64,000 nucleotides of DNA from an uncultured Pseudomonadales bacterium (GTDB lineage Bacteria; Pseudomonadota; Gammaproteobacteria; Pseudomonadales; Azotimanducaceae), in the NCBI GenBank assembly GCA_958296295.1, contig OY282460.1:682001-746000 (forward strand). Reading direction: 5' to 3'. Shown here in pieces: positions 63,311 to 64,000 of this stretch. The translations under genes and the position numbers were made by a program. Position 1 is the first letter of the stretch. Every line of letters starts with the position of its first letter. The notes beneath the pieces were generated by a model, which worked only from the letters and a program-made list of their open reading frames with translations, did no database searches and was not told where the DNA came from.

Positions 63311-64000
63311 GGCGCGTCGTCGCTCGAATGGCCGCGCAAGAGCTTCAAGGCGGCCTCCAACTCCGCGACGCGCGCCTGCGCAGCCCTGTGCTTGGCGGCC
63401 TCCTCTCTCGCGTGCGCCGCTTCCCGATCGGCCCGCGCCTCCGCCGCGCTGTGTTGCGCCGCTTCCGCCCTCCCATGCGCCGCCTCCCGCTCCGCACGCG
63501 CTTCGGCAACCTTGCGCTGTGCCGCGTGCCGCTTGGCGCGCTTCGCCTGCCTCTTGGCGTGCTTCGCCTGCCGCTTGGCGGCCGCCTCGGATTCGCGATG
63601 GTGCCGCACGTCCTCCCCGGTCGCCAGGTCGCGGAAGCGGATGAACTCGCCTTCCGCGCGCAAGTCCAAACCCAGCACCGGGCTGCGGATCAGCCGCAGC
63701 CCGTCTTCCACGCGCTCTTCCAGCGGCTCGTACTTGCCGTCCACCAGCGCGAGGCCCCGCAGCCGCGGCCGCCCGCGGGGGTACAGGTCGCCCGTCGGGT
63801 CGAACAGCCAGTACTCCGGCACCCCCATCGCCGCGTAGGCGCGCCGCTTCTCGCGCAGGTCGTTCCGCGCCGAGCTCGGCGACGCCACCTCCAGCACCCG
63901 GTCCGGCGGCTTGCCCTCCAGCCACGTCAGATAGGTCGAGCGGCTGCGCGTCCCGATGCCGAACGCCACCAGCACGTCCGGCGCGATGCGGTTGTCCGGA
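63307..64000 (-). CDS. Uma2-family (DUF820) nuclease-like protein (5' end outside window)
   Basis: Paralogue of the gene at 59678, reading off the window edge, so the N-terminus is missing. Visible parts are NRIAPDVLVAFGIGTRSR, WLEGKPPDRVLEVASP and DLREKRRAYAAMGVPEYW, then GLDLRAEGEFIRFRDLATGED, and a long coiled-coil tail with heptad-like Ala/Arg/Glu repeats (about 95 aa). The core includes the Glu/Lys-type PD-(D/E)XK residues (VLEVASP). Function is not known; Uma2 proteins are predicted nucleases. Confidence 0.85.
   Translation of the reverse strand, partial: PDNRIAPDVLVAFGIGTRSRSTYLTWLEGKPPDRVLEVASPSSARNDLREKRRAYAAMGVPEYWLFDPTGDLYPRGRPRLRGLALVDGKYEPLEERVEDGLRLIRSPVLGLDLRAEGEFIRFRDLATGEDVRHHRESEAAAKRQAKHAKRQAKRAKRHAAQRKVAEARAEREAAHGRAEAAQHSAAEARADREAAHAREEAAKHRAAQARVAELEAALKLLRGHSSDDAP

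Noticed and set aside
63480..63620. Apparent tandem repeats near the window end, considered as CRISPR or minisatellite
   Set aside because: They are in-frame heptad-like codons of the Uma2 coiled-coil tail; repeats are imperfect and have no spacers.

Overview
This 64 kb window is GC-rich and almost fully coding. It comes from a Gram-negative bacterium, most likely a gammaproteobacterium. The evidence is the outer-membrane set (TonB-dependent receptor, BamB, LolA, MsbA/LpxK, KdsB) and the gene order der-bamB-yfgM-hisS-rodZ-rlmN-ndk, which is the E. coli order except that ispG is absent between rodZ and hisS. TrmJ and SuhB are divergent neighbours, also as in E. coli. A phytanoyl-CoA dioxygenase-like protein, two beta-lactamase-fold hydrolases, an aldehyde-oxidase-type molybdoenzyme and D-glutamate genes would suit a heterotrophic, perhaps marine or host-associated organism, but that is inference.

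Layout. 1-13.2 kb: a TonB receptor cut by the window edge, then a long minus-strand housekeeping run (der to iscS), kdgK and trmJ. 13.3-31.6 kb: a plus-strand run with suhB, an S41 lipoprotein protease, a molybdenum hydroxylase large subunit, a zinc-peptidase/ATP-grasp/alpha-E trio, an MsbA-LpxK fusion, kdsB, and an AddB-like/AddA-like nuclease-helicase pair. From 18.5 kb most neighbours overlap or nearly touch. 31.9-38.4 kb: PhyH-like oxygenase, aldo/keto reductase, a double NTF2-like protein, DNA polymerase II and an SDR.

38.5-45.9 kb is a restriction-modification neighbourhood around a tRNA-Arg(CCG). It has an SPPY-type DNA methyltransferase overlapping an NgoMIV-family endonuclease, a second SPPY methyltransferase after the tRNA on the other strand, lolA and ftsK, and then a 5'-truncated adenine methyltransferase relic. 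46.0-57.6 kb: a VCBS-repeat secreted protein, a MaoC-like hydratase, a DUF3667 membrane protein, dgcN-dgcA, a class-IV aminotransferase, a PurB-acetyltransferase fusion with mnmA, a tiny Cys-rich protein and moaCDE. 57.6-64 kb is more accessory: an AlbA/Schlafen-type protein, a HicB antitoxin with a decayed HicA, and two serine hydrolases between two inverted Uma2-family genes, one of which has a frameshifted 5' end.

The most notable items are two uninterrupted gene fusions (MsbA-LpxK and PurB-GNAT), the NgoMIV-type enzyme paired with an amino-type methyltransferase, the peptide-ligase-like trio beside lipid A genes, and the decaying toxin and Uma2 region.
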